This document shows, one piece after another, positions 35,713 through 48,800 of a stretch of 64,000 nt of DNA. This stretch comes from Ooceraea biroi (lineage: Eukaryota; Arthropoda; Insecta; Hymenoptera; Formicidae). Both the position numbers and the translations under genes were made by a program. A model generated the notes under the pieces. The model was not told the DNA's origin. It saw only the letters and a list, made by a program, of their open reading frames with translations, and ran no database searches. Each line of letters opens with the position of its first letter. The stretch's first letter is position 1. The stretch lies in NCBI RefSeq assembly GCF_003672135.1, contig NC_039515.1, forward strand, positions 7,688,001 through 7,752,000, read 5' to 3'.

Positions 35713-38674
35713 ACGGATGTCTCAATTAAATGCCGAGTTAATGTCCAGAAAAACTCGGCCCGTTTACACGTTGCTATCATCTCTCACGGTGACAGTCTCG
35801 ATTGCATTACTGCTTGTACGCCGGTGTCTCAAGCAGAAGGGATGCTCGATAAAACGAATCAGAAAAGTTATGTCGGAAAGTAGAATTTATCTAAGCGACT
35901 TTACGTGTAAGTACGAGTCATTACGAAGCCGCAAAGCGCATGTTCTCTCGCGTTTGTTAGCGATTTTTCCTCTTTTTCTTTTTACTTTTCTAGAGTAGGT
36001 CTGCTATATGCATACGAGGCTCCGCAGGTTCGTAGGTGCTCGCAGGTGATCTCTACAAGCTGTCAGGTCGATGAGTCACGGTATTGCGTATCTCCGGGGA
36101 TATCTTCGCATTCTCGAGGAGGCAGTCCCAAGATGAGTGACGAGTGATTCATCTTGAACGCTTCTCTTTTTGTCACCGCTCTCTCTCTTTCTGTCTCCTT
36201 TCTGTTATCTGTCATGCGAAAAATTCATCGCAATCGCAAGTATGCAGACACGCTGAAAATACGCGTTATGTCACGCGGTCATGGCGAAATCATTCGTTAA
36301 TTGTTTATCGGCGAGTCGGAAATCTTATCGAGTCGAGAGATAATTAAAAAACGATCCGTTTAAATCGCGGAGATTTATCGTATTTTTCTGTATGTACGCA
36401 AACATCAACATGAGTCATTACACGTTGAATTCGAAAACTTCCACGAGATTTCTTCGACTGAATCCTTCGAAATCACAAGACAAAGTTGAAGTGGAGAATT
36501 ATTTGAGAGTTCTTCATCCGTCACGCGAAGATCGACGTTTCGCGAGAAATGTCGCGATATTTTCCAAGATCGGGATCCCCGCAGACGGAGGAAAGCGGAG
36601 AAGCGAACTATTTCGGGATACATCCCGTATCTCTGGCACGCTAAATCGTTCGGGGCGATCGGGGCGAGCTTGAATGGAACGAGCGGATGAATGAAAGACT
36701 CGTGAATCATTCCGAGCAGGAAGTTCAAGGCCGCCTGTTACGATACCGAGAGATGCGCGCGCGAGCGCGAGCGAGCGTCTGCTGTCGCATTGTGCGTTAT
36801 CAAGAGCACGCAATGCGTGCGGTCACTCGATATCCTTCTGTCGTGAGCCCGAGGAAAAGGGTCGATCACCTCGTCGCCGCGGTCGCTAGCTTCCAGAGGA
36901 AGGAGGCACGCATTCTCGCAATTAACCGGAGGAACGTACTCTCGCTGGACCGTTCGCGGAAATCGAGAACGCTCCCACGAGTATTTGTGACGTGTCTTGA
37001 GAATATCTTGAAAGGATAATACATTTTAAAAACCTATTGAAAATTCTGAAAGTCCCAAGAAAATAGATTCGATATATTTTAAAGATTAACGGCGAAACTC
37101 TATGATATTTACTTCCCCAATTTTCCTCAAAGCAGGCTTTATTGCTTGAATGTCATTGATCATTTAGGCATCATTGGTTGAGAATCGCAATTTTATTAGC
37201 ATTATCTAGTAAAATTACTTTCCAAAAAGAACTACAATACTGCAATAACATTATTGTACAATTCTGCGGTACTTGTGTTAAGTTAAAGAAATTGTATAGA
37301 CCGCATTATGCTTGCGCAAGATAAAAAATAAAAAGAAAAGTAAAATCGAGGGCCGTCTTTTGTCTGGCGTGCAGAGATGCGGTCGCCATTGTCGATCTGG
37401 AACACGGTGCACTTTCCAAAAGAGGATCCCGAAAGGAAAGGGTGATGGTCGTATTGAAGGGAACAGAAATTCGGCCGTGGTGACTCATGGGGCCCCGGCA
37501 GCTCGCGCGCGACATTCGCGCGCTTGGAAATGCACGAACGAGGAGCGACGCAATAAGCGGGACGCACGGGTTCCCATAGCAGGGGCCGGGGCAACCTCGG
37601 CTGCGAATGCCGATGAGTCATGAAGGAATTCCAGCCGCGTGAACACGATCAGGCCCCGAGAGAAGAGACAGAAAGAGAGAGAGAGATAGGGTTCTCGGTT
37701 CCCTCCCTCACCTCTGGGTCAGTAGACTCGGACTGTTGCGTATCTACTCGCATGTTTTGGCGACGGTACGTGCGTGCGTGCGTGCGTGGTTGATCAATTT
37801 CGCGCTGCGAGACGAGACTCAATTCTGGCGAATATTTATGTTTTTATATCTGAAAATATACTTATATTTTATCTTAGGAAATATTTAATACATTTTATGT
37901 AATTTTATTGGCTTATTTCGTAGCTTTGTATCTTCCGTGTTTTCGCACGAATTTTTTGGAATAATCATCATCGAATTGCGATATAAATTACGAGATATAT
38001 CGAATTCATTTCGTATTTTTTACGCCTTACATTTCTCAAAATGCAGAACGCAGGGGACAATGAAATGCGAATAAAATGTCATCTTTTCAGAGCGATTTTC
38101 CGACAAGTTCTCATTCGTTTGCTTTCGAAGTCGTAATTCCCGAGCAGCCACCTTCGAGTGACGTACTTTCGCAGTCATACGAGAGCGCGTAGAGTCGATT
38201 AGATTAGTTGTCGACAGAGACAATGAAACGAGGCGTAAAAAGGGATGCTTGAAAAATTCACGCGGATGCGCCGAGTGCATTCCTCGCACAAGGGGCGCGG
38301 ACGCATGCGGAACGCGTCGTCGTGACTCATCGCGGCGACTTTGCGAGCGTTGCGTCGCGTTGCGTCGCGTCACATCGCGAGAGTCGAATGCCCGTCTCGT
38401 CTTGCGTGTCGTTACACCGTGCATACATGACAGTACTAGGGATCGTTGCACCGTTACAATGACCAGACAACGTGACGAACGTTAGTACAGTGACTCTCAC
38501 GCGAGTACAAACACGAACAAACAGAATCTCGCCCGCCGATCGCAACCCGCAAATCCTGTCCAAAGACTAAACGTGGTTTACCACGTGCGTAGAAATAAAT
38601 AATGTATTTATTTAACGTGACGTAGCATATATTGAACGTCGCTTGCGTGTCGCTTTTATTTGTTACTCTGATTG
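35713..38674. other. No supported gene; CpG-rich patches
   Basis: CpG-rich patches lie at 36500-36990, 37370-37620 and 38240-38500, with open frames on both strands that shadow one another. A GTGC repeat is at 37767-37788 and a tandem pair of tgcgtcgcgt at 38351-38370. A promoter or untranslated exon could be present but nothing decides it. Confidence 0.45.
37767..37788 (+). repeat. (GTGC)n microsatellite
   Basis: There are about five tandem copies of a GTGC/TGCG unit. Confidence 0.85.
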
Positions 38675-38676
38675 TA

Positions 38677-39962
38677 TTGGGTCGTCCGGAAAGTTCGTGC
38701 CGATTTTGAAGGAAAATTCAAAGGCAACATTTTTTTATGTCGATAAATATTTATTGACTTATGTATGCACCGTTTTGTTTCACAACCTTTGTCCATCTTT
38801 CACGCAACTGGAAGATTCCATTCTCCCAGAACTTCTTAGGTTTCTCGGCGAAAAACTCCTCAAGGTGGTTTTTTATGTCGATCAAAGAGTTGAAGTTCTT
38901 GCCGCTAAGAGAATTTTGCAAAGACCTAAATAAGTGAAAGTCTGAAGGTGCAATGTCTGGTGAATACGGTGGGTGAGGTAGCACATCCCAGCCAAACTCC
39001 AACAATTTTTGTCGGGTAGTCAAAGAAACATGAGGTCTGGCATTGTCCTGATGGAACACGACGCCCTTCTTATTAGCTAATTCTGGACGTTTTTCCTGAA
39101 TCGCTGTCTGTAATTCGTCCAGTTGCGAGCAGTACTTATCTGCATTTATCGTTTGGTTGTGTGGTAGGAGCTCATAATATAGGATTCCTTTCCAATCCCA
39201 CCAGACACGGAGCATGACTTTTTTTGGATGAAGGCCGGCTTTCGGAGTGGTTAATGCTGATTCATTTCGCTTACCCCAGGATCTTTTTCGTTCTACATTG
39301 TTGTAAATGATCCATTTTTCGTCACCCGTCACTAATTGCTTCAAAAATGGTACGTTTTCGTTGCGCTTGTACAGCGAGTCGCAGATGGAAATGCGATCCA
39401 TTAAATTTTTTCGGCCAAATTATGCGGAACCCATACATCATAGCGACTTACGTAACCAAGCTTCACTACATGATCGTGGACAGTGGTTTTCGATATTTTC
39501 AGTATCTCTGCTAATTCACGTGTCGTGTAGCGCGGGTTATTCTCGATCAGTGTCTTGATTTGGTCATCATCAGTAGTAGAGGGTCTGCCCGAGCGTTCTT
39601 GGTCTTTAAGGTTAAAATCACCAGCTCTAAACTTAGCGAACCACTTACGTACGGTTCTTTCAGCTAAAGCGCCTTCTCCGTAAACAGAACATATCGAATT
39701 TGTTGCTTGTGAGGCATTTTTGCCTTTCCGGTAATAGAAAAGCATCAAGTGTCTAAAATGTTCTTTGTTTTCTTCCATCTTGAAAAGAGTACAAAACTGA
39801 CACGAATCAATTAATCTGAAACAACTTTTTTCCTAAAGATGCGTTGAAATGTCACCTTTAAGCATATGTATATAAATCGTATGTTTTCAATAACATTGAT
39901 ATATTCAGATATGTTCCAACGCCATCTATTAAAAATCGGCACGAACTTTCCGGACGACCCAA
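38677..39962 (-). mobile_element. Mariner transposon, 1286 bp, inverted relative to 28781
   Basis: TA lies at 38675-38676 and 39963-39964. The terminal repeats begin ttgggtcgtccggaaagttc. It is near-identical to the copy at 28781-30065 in the opposite orientation, with 8.6 kb between them. The different flanks and separate TA sites indicate two insertions rather than a simple inverted duplication. Confidence 0.9.
38751..39778 (-). pseudogene. Mariner transposase, one frameshift
   Basis: The frame opens at 39778 (MEENKEHFRHLMLFYYRKGK) and covers both helix-turn-helix parts (TVRKWFAKFRAGDFN and TTRELAEILKISKTTVHDHV) up to PHNLAEKI-stop. It then resumes in another frame at 39401 with MDRISICDSL and continues to the end NGAYISQ. 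The break is the same six-A run seen in the copy at 28965, where an intact gene would need seven. The catalytic Asp residues and D34D spacing are present. The downstream 216-codon part differs from its sister at about six residues. Confidence 0.9.
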
Positions 39963-39964
39963 TA

Positions 39965-42900
39965 ATATAAGCGTACAGAAAATATAAATTGTTATGTTTC
40001 TTCGGAGAGAGTACCTTGAACTTTATTCCTTGCAGAATTATCCGCGCGTTTTCTCTTGTCTTTTTTATTCGCCTCTAAAATATTTTCCGCAGATTTCTTC
40101 ACGCCGGAACGAGAAATCGATCCGCGAATTCGCGGGCCGAGATTTTCGTGAGATAAATACGTGTTTGTACAAACCCAAACGGCGGGACACGCCGCGATAT
40201 AAAGGACTCTCGGCAGAGAAATGGTGGAGATCCAGTCTACCGGCGATTCAAATGGAAATTAAAGGAGCACTCACCTGAAACAGAGAAAAAAGGGGTTTTT
40301 TAGTTACACGATCGCGTCGCGGGGCGAATTATAATATGAATAGGCGAGACGAGACGTATCGGACCCCGTTTAATCACGAACCCCCGATGTCCTACGCCCA
40401 CCGCGTGTCCTCTGCGGACGTCACGCGACGGCCAGAAATTAAATGAATTATGCGAACGACGGAAAGTACATTTTTCTTCTGCCTTTTGCTCGCGACTGAA
40501 TTACGACCGACGATCGACGAACCCGCGAAGTTTATTTATGATGAAAAGGTCCAGAAGAAACACGAAATGTAAAGGTTCCTAAGGTTTTAATTACATCTGC
40601 GATCTTCCACGTTGACTTTATCTCTTTAAGTATGTTAAAATTCGTTGTCGCCTTTAATAAAATTCCTTTATTAAAATTGTTTTTACAGCAAAATGAAAAG
40701 AGATGATAGCGCTGAACTTGTACTTGTCTCTTAAATCGATCGCTAAAAAACACCTCGATAAAGCACACTTTACTCGGCTTGTTCCTTTAATTGCGAATAA
40801 CAAACGCGGCGGAATAACGATCGCATCGTATTTACGAAACAGCTCGTATACATGTACCGGATAAAACGAGAAGTGGTTAATAAAGCGAGACCACGACGAC
40901 GACGGCGAAATTAAAAAAAGGAAGACGCTAAAAGCACGTGGGCGTCGCTAATCAACGAGCGACGGCGCCACTCGAAGCAGATTATCAACCTGCGAGCTCG
41001 AGGTGCGCCGATAAAAATGTACAACAGAGAGGTACAGGAAGAGGACGAGAGAGCGAGAAACGAGATCCTGTAAACTCGGCGATGTAAATGACCGCGCGAT
41101 CGCGCTCGGTTACGTCAGGGATTCGGCAGGCATATCGCGCCTTTTTACGACGCGCGCGTAACAAGACACCCAGTAGAGAGAATCGCTGGCGCGACTCGCA
41201 GCATCCTGAGAGCGTTAATTTCGGATTTGCAGAAATAACAGGGTTGCCCAGTTCATTTGGGACTTGGAAAATCATGATCGTCGGAATAATTATCAGAAAT
41301 TACAGAAATAAAAACAATTTTATAGTATGTATGAGGAAAACAAAAATGCAATTTGAACTATCAAAGTGAAAAAGTGTAAAAACCTTTTAACAGGAATAAT
41401 TTTATAATGGCAAACTTTGTCTTATCGAAATAGTAAATTTTGCATTTTCTGTTTTCTCGTCTAATTTATTCAGAATAATTAAAGTTATATAATTGAGAAA
41501 CTGCGGCTACTGCAAATGATAAATATTATTACAGAAAAATATGCTGTGGAACGGGTCGTACAAGCACGGTTACATCGAAATGTTAATTCGATGTGCAGCG
41601 AGTGTTTGCAGGATCGTTACAAAGCGCGAAATAACACGCCGCTTCTATCGAACACGCAAGTCAATTACTTTGTTTTCTTCAATTTACATCTCTTATTCGT
41701 GTTCTACGTTCGATAATAGTAATCGTTGCAGGTATCATAAACTCAATGATGCAAGATTCCCTCGAAATGGTCTGTAATGAGCTTTTTGCCGTCTGCCAAC
41801 TGCGCGATTAAGACAACATGATTGAGCGCTTAATATTATAAAACCTATAAGGAAATAGTAAGACAAAAACGATGACGTTCTTGCAACACTCGAATGTATC
41901 ATAAATCGTTCCACCATAATACAATTAATAAAACCAAATTATTGCAGTCATCTTTTCTTAAAACAATGATGGTCGTAGGAGGATATTTTAACTGCAGAAA
42001 AAAAACGCGAGATATGACGAGGAGCGTCCTTGGGAGGCCACGCTCTAAAACTCGCGCGGTGGTTTTAGAGTGCGTCAATATTATGCGTCCAAGAATAAAT
42101 ACGGTGACGAAAAAGAAAACGACGGTGATGGCGGCGATGTCGCCTGAATTCCTTTCGCAAAGACTGCTCCGAAGCGTCGCGACGAAGCATCGGCAGCATC
42201 GCGTGTTATTATACATGCAGCTTGCATAAAGTTGAACCAGCCAATCGCCAGCTGCAACGCTAACGGATTAACGGGATGCACTTTAAAACGCAGGCTTCTT
42301 GCGCCTATAAGAAGTATTTCATAATCACACTCTGACATAAAAATGAATATCCTGGATAAACATTTCCGCTATCCGTTGATCAAATTGATAAAAAGAATGT
42401 TTCCATGATATTCTCATGTGCCCCATAAAACATAGATTAGCGAAGAACGTTCAGCCTCACAAACAATCGACACGAGCAAAACCGTTAATTTAAGCGGCGA
42501 CTTCAAAGAAGCTGCCTCAGCTCGCATCTGTCTCAATAAATTCAGAATAAAATAAAAAAACTGGGTTTTTTGGCAAAGATATTAAGTAATGCTTGCTCAC
42601 GTTTGGCGCTATAGGATAAAAGAAGTTTTGCAAATATTGGAGATAGTAATTAAATGAAAATTAAACGATATTGCGATCATCCGTTTACAGTTTCGTTCGA
42701 CGAAAATAGATGATTTCGATCTCTTTACTGATTTTTTTTCAATTTTATTTTATTTCATAAGATACGATTCCACGCACTAAATATATAACCACAATATCGC
42801 CGGCAACGTTCTTTTATCCATTTTCCCGAAAGCGATGATTCACAGATGACATTTGCACTCCGCAATTAAAGACACTCGCACGTGTCGCGTTGCATTCGAT

Positions 42901-43586
42901 TTGCGTGATATTTCTGCGACAACAGAAATACGATTCGATGGCTAGGCTACATCAAGAAGACATTCGATGCCGACCAGCCAGATTTACGTCGTATTAATTA
43001 CGTCGTATGTGAGCGGGTAGGTATCGTCATTTAATACATGTGTACGATCGAGACGAACTCGAAGCTGATAATTAAAAAAGAAAAGAAAAAGTGCCAATCT
43101 CGAGCGATATAAATTGACTTTTTGAGGCGATGTTCGGATAAAATCTGCAATGACCTTTTCGAATAATATTCCCACGCGAGACTCCGCGTAGACGTTATGT
43201 AATACTCTTATAATCCGATTCCGTAATAAGTTTGGATTTTATCACTGTGTAATTATTACATCCTCCGGATTGCGTCCCACTTGGATTTTAATTATTGTTG
43301 CTCCATTATAATCACACGATCGAAATAATTCTCTTCATCAGTCTTACGAAAATCGAGTCAAATATCGAGAATTACGTAATCCTAAAATATTGTACTTATA
43401 CAAATATGTTTATTGATGCCATCTATAAGCAATACTTTGTCATAATTTAATGCTCTTATTACTCATACAAAATTAACAGAACGTTTTAAATAATAACCTT
43501 TTAATATATTAAAGAAGAGAAGAACAAAGAGAAGAAAATATCAGATAGAGATTACATTATGATATACCATATTTAAAACTTTTTAA
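39965..43586. other. No supported gene; one recursive-splice-like site
   Basis: This is mixed spacer with CpG-rich patches at 40080-40500 and 40850-41210. The only item recognised is the acceptor/donor junction on the minus strand at 40275. Short frames on both strands have no domains. Confidence 0.5.
40266..40304 (-). promoter_or_regulatory. Juxtaposed acceptor and donor (recursive-splice-like site)
   Basis: On the minus strand a pyrimidine-rich run (ccccttttttctctgtttcag) is followed at once by GTGAGTG, with the junction between 40275 and 40274. This is the pattern of ratchet points in long insect introns, where a 3' site regenerates a 5' site. It could instead be the end of an ordinary untranslated exon. 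No flanking minus-strand coding exon was found nearby. Confidence 0.4.

Positions 43587-43614
<28 letters not shown>
43587..43614 (+). repeat. (GT)14 microsatellite
   Basis: An uninterrupted GT dinucleotide run is followed by a short AT run and then the element at 43629. Confidence 0.9.
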
Positions 43615-43623
<9 letters not shown>

Positions 43624-43628
43624 TATAT

Positions 43629-44148
43629 CCCTTAGCTGGCACATGGGGTCCTGAGAGACCCCAGCCTAGTTCGACTGTAAATTTTAATATTTGAACGTAC
43701 GTAAACTTGAAATACTTCTTAAATAAACAGCTTAAATTGAAAAAAAAACATAACCACTTTTATTCAAATATCACCAATGCAACCTTCAGAATAAATACCT
43801 TTTTTTAAACCGAAAAAATCAAACTATTTTTTTTATAATAGTGTTATGACTCCAGAGTATGTCATTAAAATTTTAGCTCTTAATATGAAAAATTGAAAAA
43901 ATAACAAATTTTTGAATGAAAACTGACATTTTTCACGCTTTTTCGACAAAATCCATTTTTTTGTATACTTAACCTTCAATTTTTTAAAAATTTACTATAG
44001 GATCTTCTATAAGAATACTTTAGGAGTATCTCCTAATTTTTGAAAGTAATTATATATTTATTTACAATAGTTACAAATGAATGTACTGTTGGGGTCCTAC
44101 AGGACCCCAGTGTGCCATGTGATTTGGCTGCAGTGTGCCAGCTAAGGG
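43629..44148. mobile_element. 520-bp inverted-repeat element, ends CCCTTAGCTGGCACA
   Basis: The left end reads cccttagctggcaca and the right end is its inverse up to one mismatch. Close inside both ends are GGGGTCCT...AGGACCCC-type mini-palindromes. The flanks are AT dinucleotides on both sides, so the duplication could be TATA or atatatat; TTAA is absent, which argues against simple piggyBac assignment although the CCC ends are reminiscent. The interior is AT-rich with no coding sequence. It lies between a GT run and a GA run. Confidence 0.7.
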
Positions 44149-44160
44149 ATATATATCGAA

Positions 44161-44185
44161 AGAGAGAGAGAGAGAGAGAGAGAGA
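44161..44185 (+). repeat. (GA)n microsatellite
   Basis: About 12 tandem AG units lie just right of the 520-bp element. Confidence 0.9.
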
Positions 44186-47100
44186 ATATATGTTTAAAAT
44201 GTATTTCCTTAAATAAGTCGAAATAAGTCATAATCTTCAAATCTCTTTCTCTTACTTACTTTTTGTAAATTGTCTTAAATTTATTATTACATTACTTCTA
44301 ATTCAGCTTTTACGCGATGCAGTAGCAATCATCGCATTAAGTTTATACGAACGATCGTTCACAGGCGAGCCCGGAATTCCGCAACTGCATCTGCACCAAT
44401 CCTTAAATGTGAATGATACTTAGGCCAGTCGGTCCCCCTCAACCCTCCTGTCGGATTATGGCCGCAGATTAAATGCATCCGGTCCGACACGCGTGGCACT
44501 CGTGGAAAAAGCGCCGCGTATTCCGTAAGAAGCGACCGCCCGTTAGATTCCCGGAAACGTCGCGTATTATCGGTATTTTCAGACGACCAATAAAGTAATA
44601 AAGAATAAGGCAATCACCGTCTCTGTAACGGGATTTCCATCGCCTATCGAAGCCATATAGAGGCGACAATCTTGCATTTTAAGCACACGTTTAGCGACCG
44701 GCTGATTTTTATTTCGACTTGTCTACGCGACTGCCTCGTATCACCTTTCTATATCGATTATTATATTATGCAAACGCAAGAGTGACATTTAACGGTAAAT
44801 GTGGGGGATATAATGAGGGAGAAATTATAGATCGATAAAAAATAAAGTCGATTCCTATTCCACGCAACGAATTAATTATACGTCAAAGCGAGATACCATA
44901 AATTTCCATCACGATGTTAACGAAAAACGGCGCTGCGTCTCCCAACTCTCGGCAATTTAGTGCGTTACGTTTAATGACTGATCGCTTGATTGCCTCAACG
45001 AGACCACTCTGTTTATCTTCCTTTTTATATACATGCTCACTTCGAGGAGAAAAGGAAAGAGACCTTAAAAGCAGATAGAACTAAACAAAAAATAATATAT
45101 TTAATTAATACTCGCGACAATTTTCTAATTAATCGATGCTATCTCATTTTCTCTTGTACAAAACAAATAATATCTTTAAACCAAGATTTTTATATAGATT
45201 AAGTTTCATGTAAAAGTTCTCATTGTTAATGAGCGAATTTAATTTTGTATATAAAAATTTCGATACTAGAGAAAATTAAATTTAGAATTACGTTATAATT
45301 TGGTTACAGCAATCAGGACTATTCTTTTTAAAATGACATGTTTCTTAAAATTATATATTGAATCGTGAAATTTGTATAACAATTTTCTGACGCTGCAGCT
45401 TCCCAAAATTTCGATAAAGATAAATTAGTTAAGTGAATTTTATAGTCAAATTTATAATTTATAATTTAAATATTCTAAATTGCAAACGATATATGATATA
45501 ATATTTCCAATATACAATCCAATAAATTTGTGCGATCAAAGTCTCTTATTAAAATTTTCGGCAGGCGAGATAAGTGCAGTTAACGCTTCTGAACAGAGAT
45601 GGACAATCGCACAGAGAGAACGAAAGGGACAGGGTGTAGAGAAGAAAAGATCCGAGTGCCGCCCACGAGAGCGGATGCCGGGTCGGCGGGGTCACCTCTC
45701 CAGCAAAATGAATCTTTTATGCCTCTCTTATGCCAGAGTCGCTTTTACGGCGCCCCTTCGCGTCCTCGAGAACGTTCCGTTCTCTCTCCAGACAAGAAGA
45801 GAGAAGTCGGCTCGGTCGGGCCATCGATTAATCCATATGATAGCGACGACTGAATGAGATCGGAGCACGAGTCAAATTAATTCTGACTCGTGTGCGCGAA
45901 AAGAAATATTTAAGCAACTATTTAAGTAACCCCAAATTATTCTTCAATATTTTTAAAAATCAATAACGTTTTTGAATGCAAGAGAATTTTTGTTTTGTAT
46001 TACATCGTAAATCGTAGATCAAGTACATTAAATATGGAATTTGAATTTCATATTGCAAATTCAAAATAAAAATTTCTTATATATTTGATAATCTTGCAAT
46101 CTCGTATATTTTAAAATAGTTTTATTGCTATTAGAACACATGAAATCCGCGAATTATACAATACGAAAATATTAATATAAAATATGGCCCCGCACATATA
46201 ATGGAGGATACTTCTCGAATAACAGCGAGAGCGAAGTTTAACGCGGAGATAAATGCAGATGCGTAGAGTATTTGTACTATCGCCGCAAGGGCTTAAATTA
46301 TGAATGACCGCGGTCTAGCATGACAGGCTGGAAAAGGGTGATTTATCGTGAGCCTCGAGAGGAAGCGACCGCGGCCTACAAAAATTCTCGACTCCCTTCG
46401 GGCTATTTCGGACACGAGCCGTGGCGGCGGCTTTCCTAATTCGAGGTCTCGTCCGCTTCGCGCGCGCGGAGGAGTCGAGCGCCGCCGCGAGTATCAGCAT
46501 TCTACCTCTTCCTCTCTCTCTCTCTCTCTTTCTCATACAGTACATTGATATTAATGTCGTTCCGACACACGCGGCCGTGGGGCATCCATTTAATGAGAAC
46601 GATCGTCGCCCGTGTGCCACGAGCCACCCTATTATCCAATTCAACAACGCGACCCCTCGTGTCCTGCGTCGCTTTCTAATTGCCTATCAACAGAATTCCG
46701 AGAGGTGTCTTCTTCAAATCTTGTACTACATAAATGATATGATAAGAAAAATATATAATTAACGAAACTATATTTATAGTTTTATCTATTTTATATCTGT
46801 AAAAATTAATTTATTTATAATTAAAAAAATTACGATTTAAATTAAATTAAATTCGTTAAATTAAGATTGGTATATTATTTTTGTATTAAGTCACATATTA
46901 AATATATTATTAAATACACATTAAGTACAATTCTTTAAGATCCCATCGTCATCTCAAAAGTGGCAAATAATGCATACAAAGTCATTACTAATATACCGTC
47001 TCGTCGCGATAAAACTGAATGAAAAATAATAGAGCGTGAAAGAGACACTAACGAGACCAGACCAGACGAGACAAATGCTTTTCTACTACGAGGAAACCAT

Positions 47101-47525
47101 TCTAAATATAACGAGACCTAAATACAATGTTGCAGACAGCGAGCGAACGATGCAGCGCCGAGATCTTTGCGATCTGCGAGAGAATTCTATTCAAAGAGCA
47201 GTTTATAATTCTCTCGGTATGTATATTTTAAATCTTAACCATTATTCTACTAGTCTTGTTACCCTTTGCGAGAATCACGCGCAGATAACCGTCTTGAATC
47301 ACGGAAGTGCGTTTTTGCACATTAGCATTCATGGAAAGCAGGAAAAAGTTGTTCCATATCAACGCGAAAGAGGTAATTGGCGTTTCCATCTCGCGGTAAT
47401 TAAAACGACACGCACGTAAATTTAACGTCCGCGACGTCCACGTTGACGGAAAAAAAAAGAGGGAACTGTTTCGCACAGCTGCGCGAGTAAGACAAGAGTT
47501 TAATAAACCAGCCGAGAGAAGGGAC
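44186..47525. other. No supported gene
   Basis: This is AT-rich spacer with CpG-rich patches at 44350-44680, 45590-45850 and 46320-46680. A CT run lies at about 46509-46534. Overlapping short frames have no domain or exon borders. Confidence 0.5.
46509..46534 (+). repeat. (CT)n tract
   Basis: This is a short CT-dinucleotide run. The Ser/Leu-rich frames across it are by-products. Confidence 0.8.
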
Positions 47526-47529
47526 TTAA

Positions 47530-48796
47530 GGGGGGAGCCTGCTTTAGAACGCTGAAAATAAGGTATATTTTACGAATTGTTTTTGGAGAAACTATACAGC
47601 GGATCATTATAAAACTTTGATGCATTTATTAGTACATGTTTAAAGATAAACAAAATTATTTTTTTATTTGAATATATCGCTTGTAGAGGTCGTCCTGGAG
47701 AAATCTTAGTGCAGCCGCGTCGCCGGCATTGCAAATTGCTGAGCATTCTCCTGCCTCCAAATTTCGTCTAAACTGAAAAATTGAAATATGTTCTCGTTAT
47801 TTATGAATTCCCATCGTCGATGAACCAAAGAGAGAAGAAAAAAATTGAAAAGTGCCAAAATGGTGGAGCTTAGAACACAAAAGTACGATTTTTAGGCAAA
47901 GTTTTTGAACTTTTTCATGCAAAAATAATTGTTTAACTTAATGTTTTTATGAATATTAAAGGTTCATCGACGGTGGGAATTCATAAATAACGAGAAAATA
48001 TTTCAATTTTTCAGTTTGGATGAAATTTGGAGGCGGGAGAATGCTCACCAATTTACAATGCCGGCTGCACTAAGATGCCTCCAGGACGACCTCTACAGGC
48101 ATATATTCAAATAAAAAAATAATTTTTTTCATCTTTAAACATGTACTAATAAATGCATCAAAGTTTTATGCATTTATTAGTACATGTTTGAAGATAAAAA
48201 AAATTATTTTTTTATTTGAATATATCGCTTGTAGAGGTCGTCCTGGAGAAATCTTAGTGCAGCCGCGTCGCTGGCATTGCAAATTGCTGAGCATTCTCCT
48301 GCCTCCAAATTTCGTCTAAACTGAAAAATTGAAATATGTTCTCGTTATTTATGAATTCCCATCGTCGATGAACCAAAGAGAGAAGAAAAAAGTTCAAAAG
48401 TGCCAAAATGGTGGAGCTTAGAACACAAAAGTACGATTTTTAGGCAAAGTTTTGGAACTTTTTCATGCAAAAATAATTGTTTAACTTAATGTTTTTATGA
48501 ATATTAAAGGTTCATCGACGGTGGGAATTCATAAATAACGAGAAAATATTTCAATTTTTCAGTTTGGATGAAATTTGGAGGCGGGAGAATGCTCACCAAT
48601 TTACAATGCCGGCTGCACTAAGATGCCTCCAGGACGACCTCTACAGGCATATATTCAAATAAAAAAATAATTTTTTTCATCTTTAAACATGTACTAATAA
48701 ATGCATCAAAGTTTTATAATGATCCGCTGTATAGTTTCTCCAAAAAAATTCGTAAAATTCTACCTTATTTTCAACGTTCTAAAGCAGGCTCCCCCC
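47530..48796. mobile_element. TTAA-flanked foldback element, copy C: tandem dimer (1267 bp)
   Basis: TTAA lies at 47526-47529 and 48797-48800, and only at the outer ends. Two units stand head to tail: 47530 to about 48169, then about 48169 to 48796. At the junction (about 48160-48180) the right arm of unit 1 stops after atcaaagtttta and the left arm of unit 2 resumes at tgcatttattag. The outermost bases of both inner arms, including their TTAA-proximal ends, are therefore missing. The units share variants such as ggaggcgggaga that are not in copies A and B, so the duplication occurred after this lineage split. Confidence 0.85.
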
Positions 48797-48800
48797 TTAA

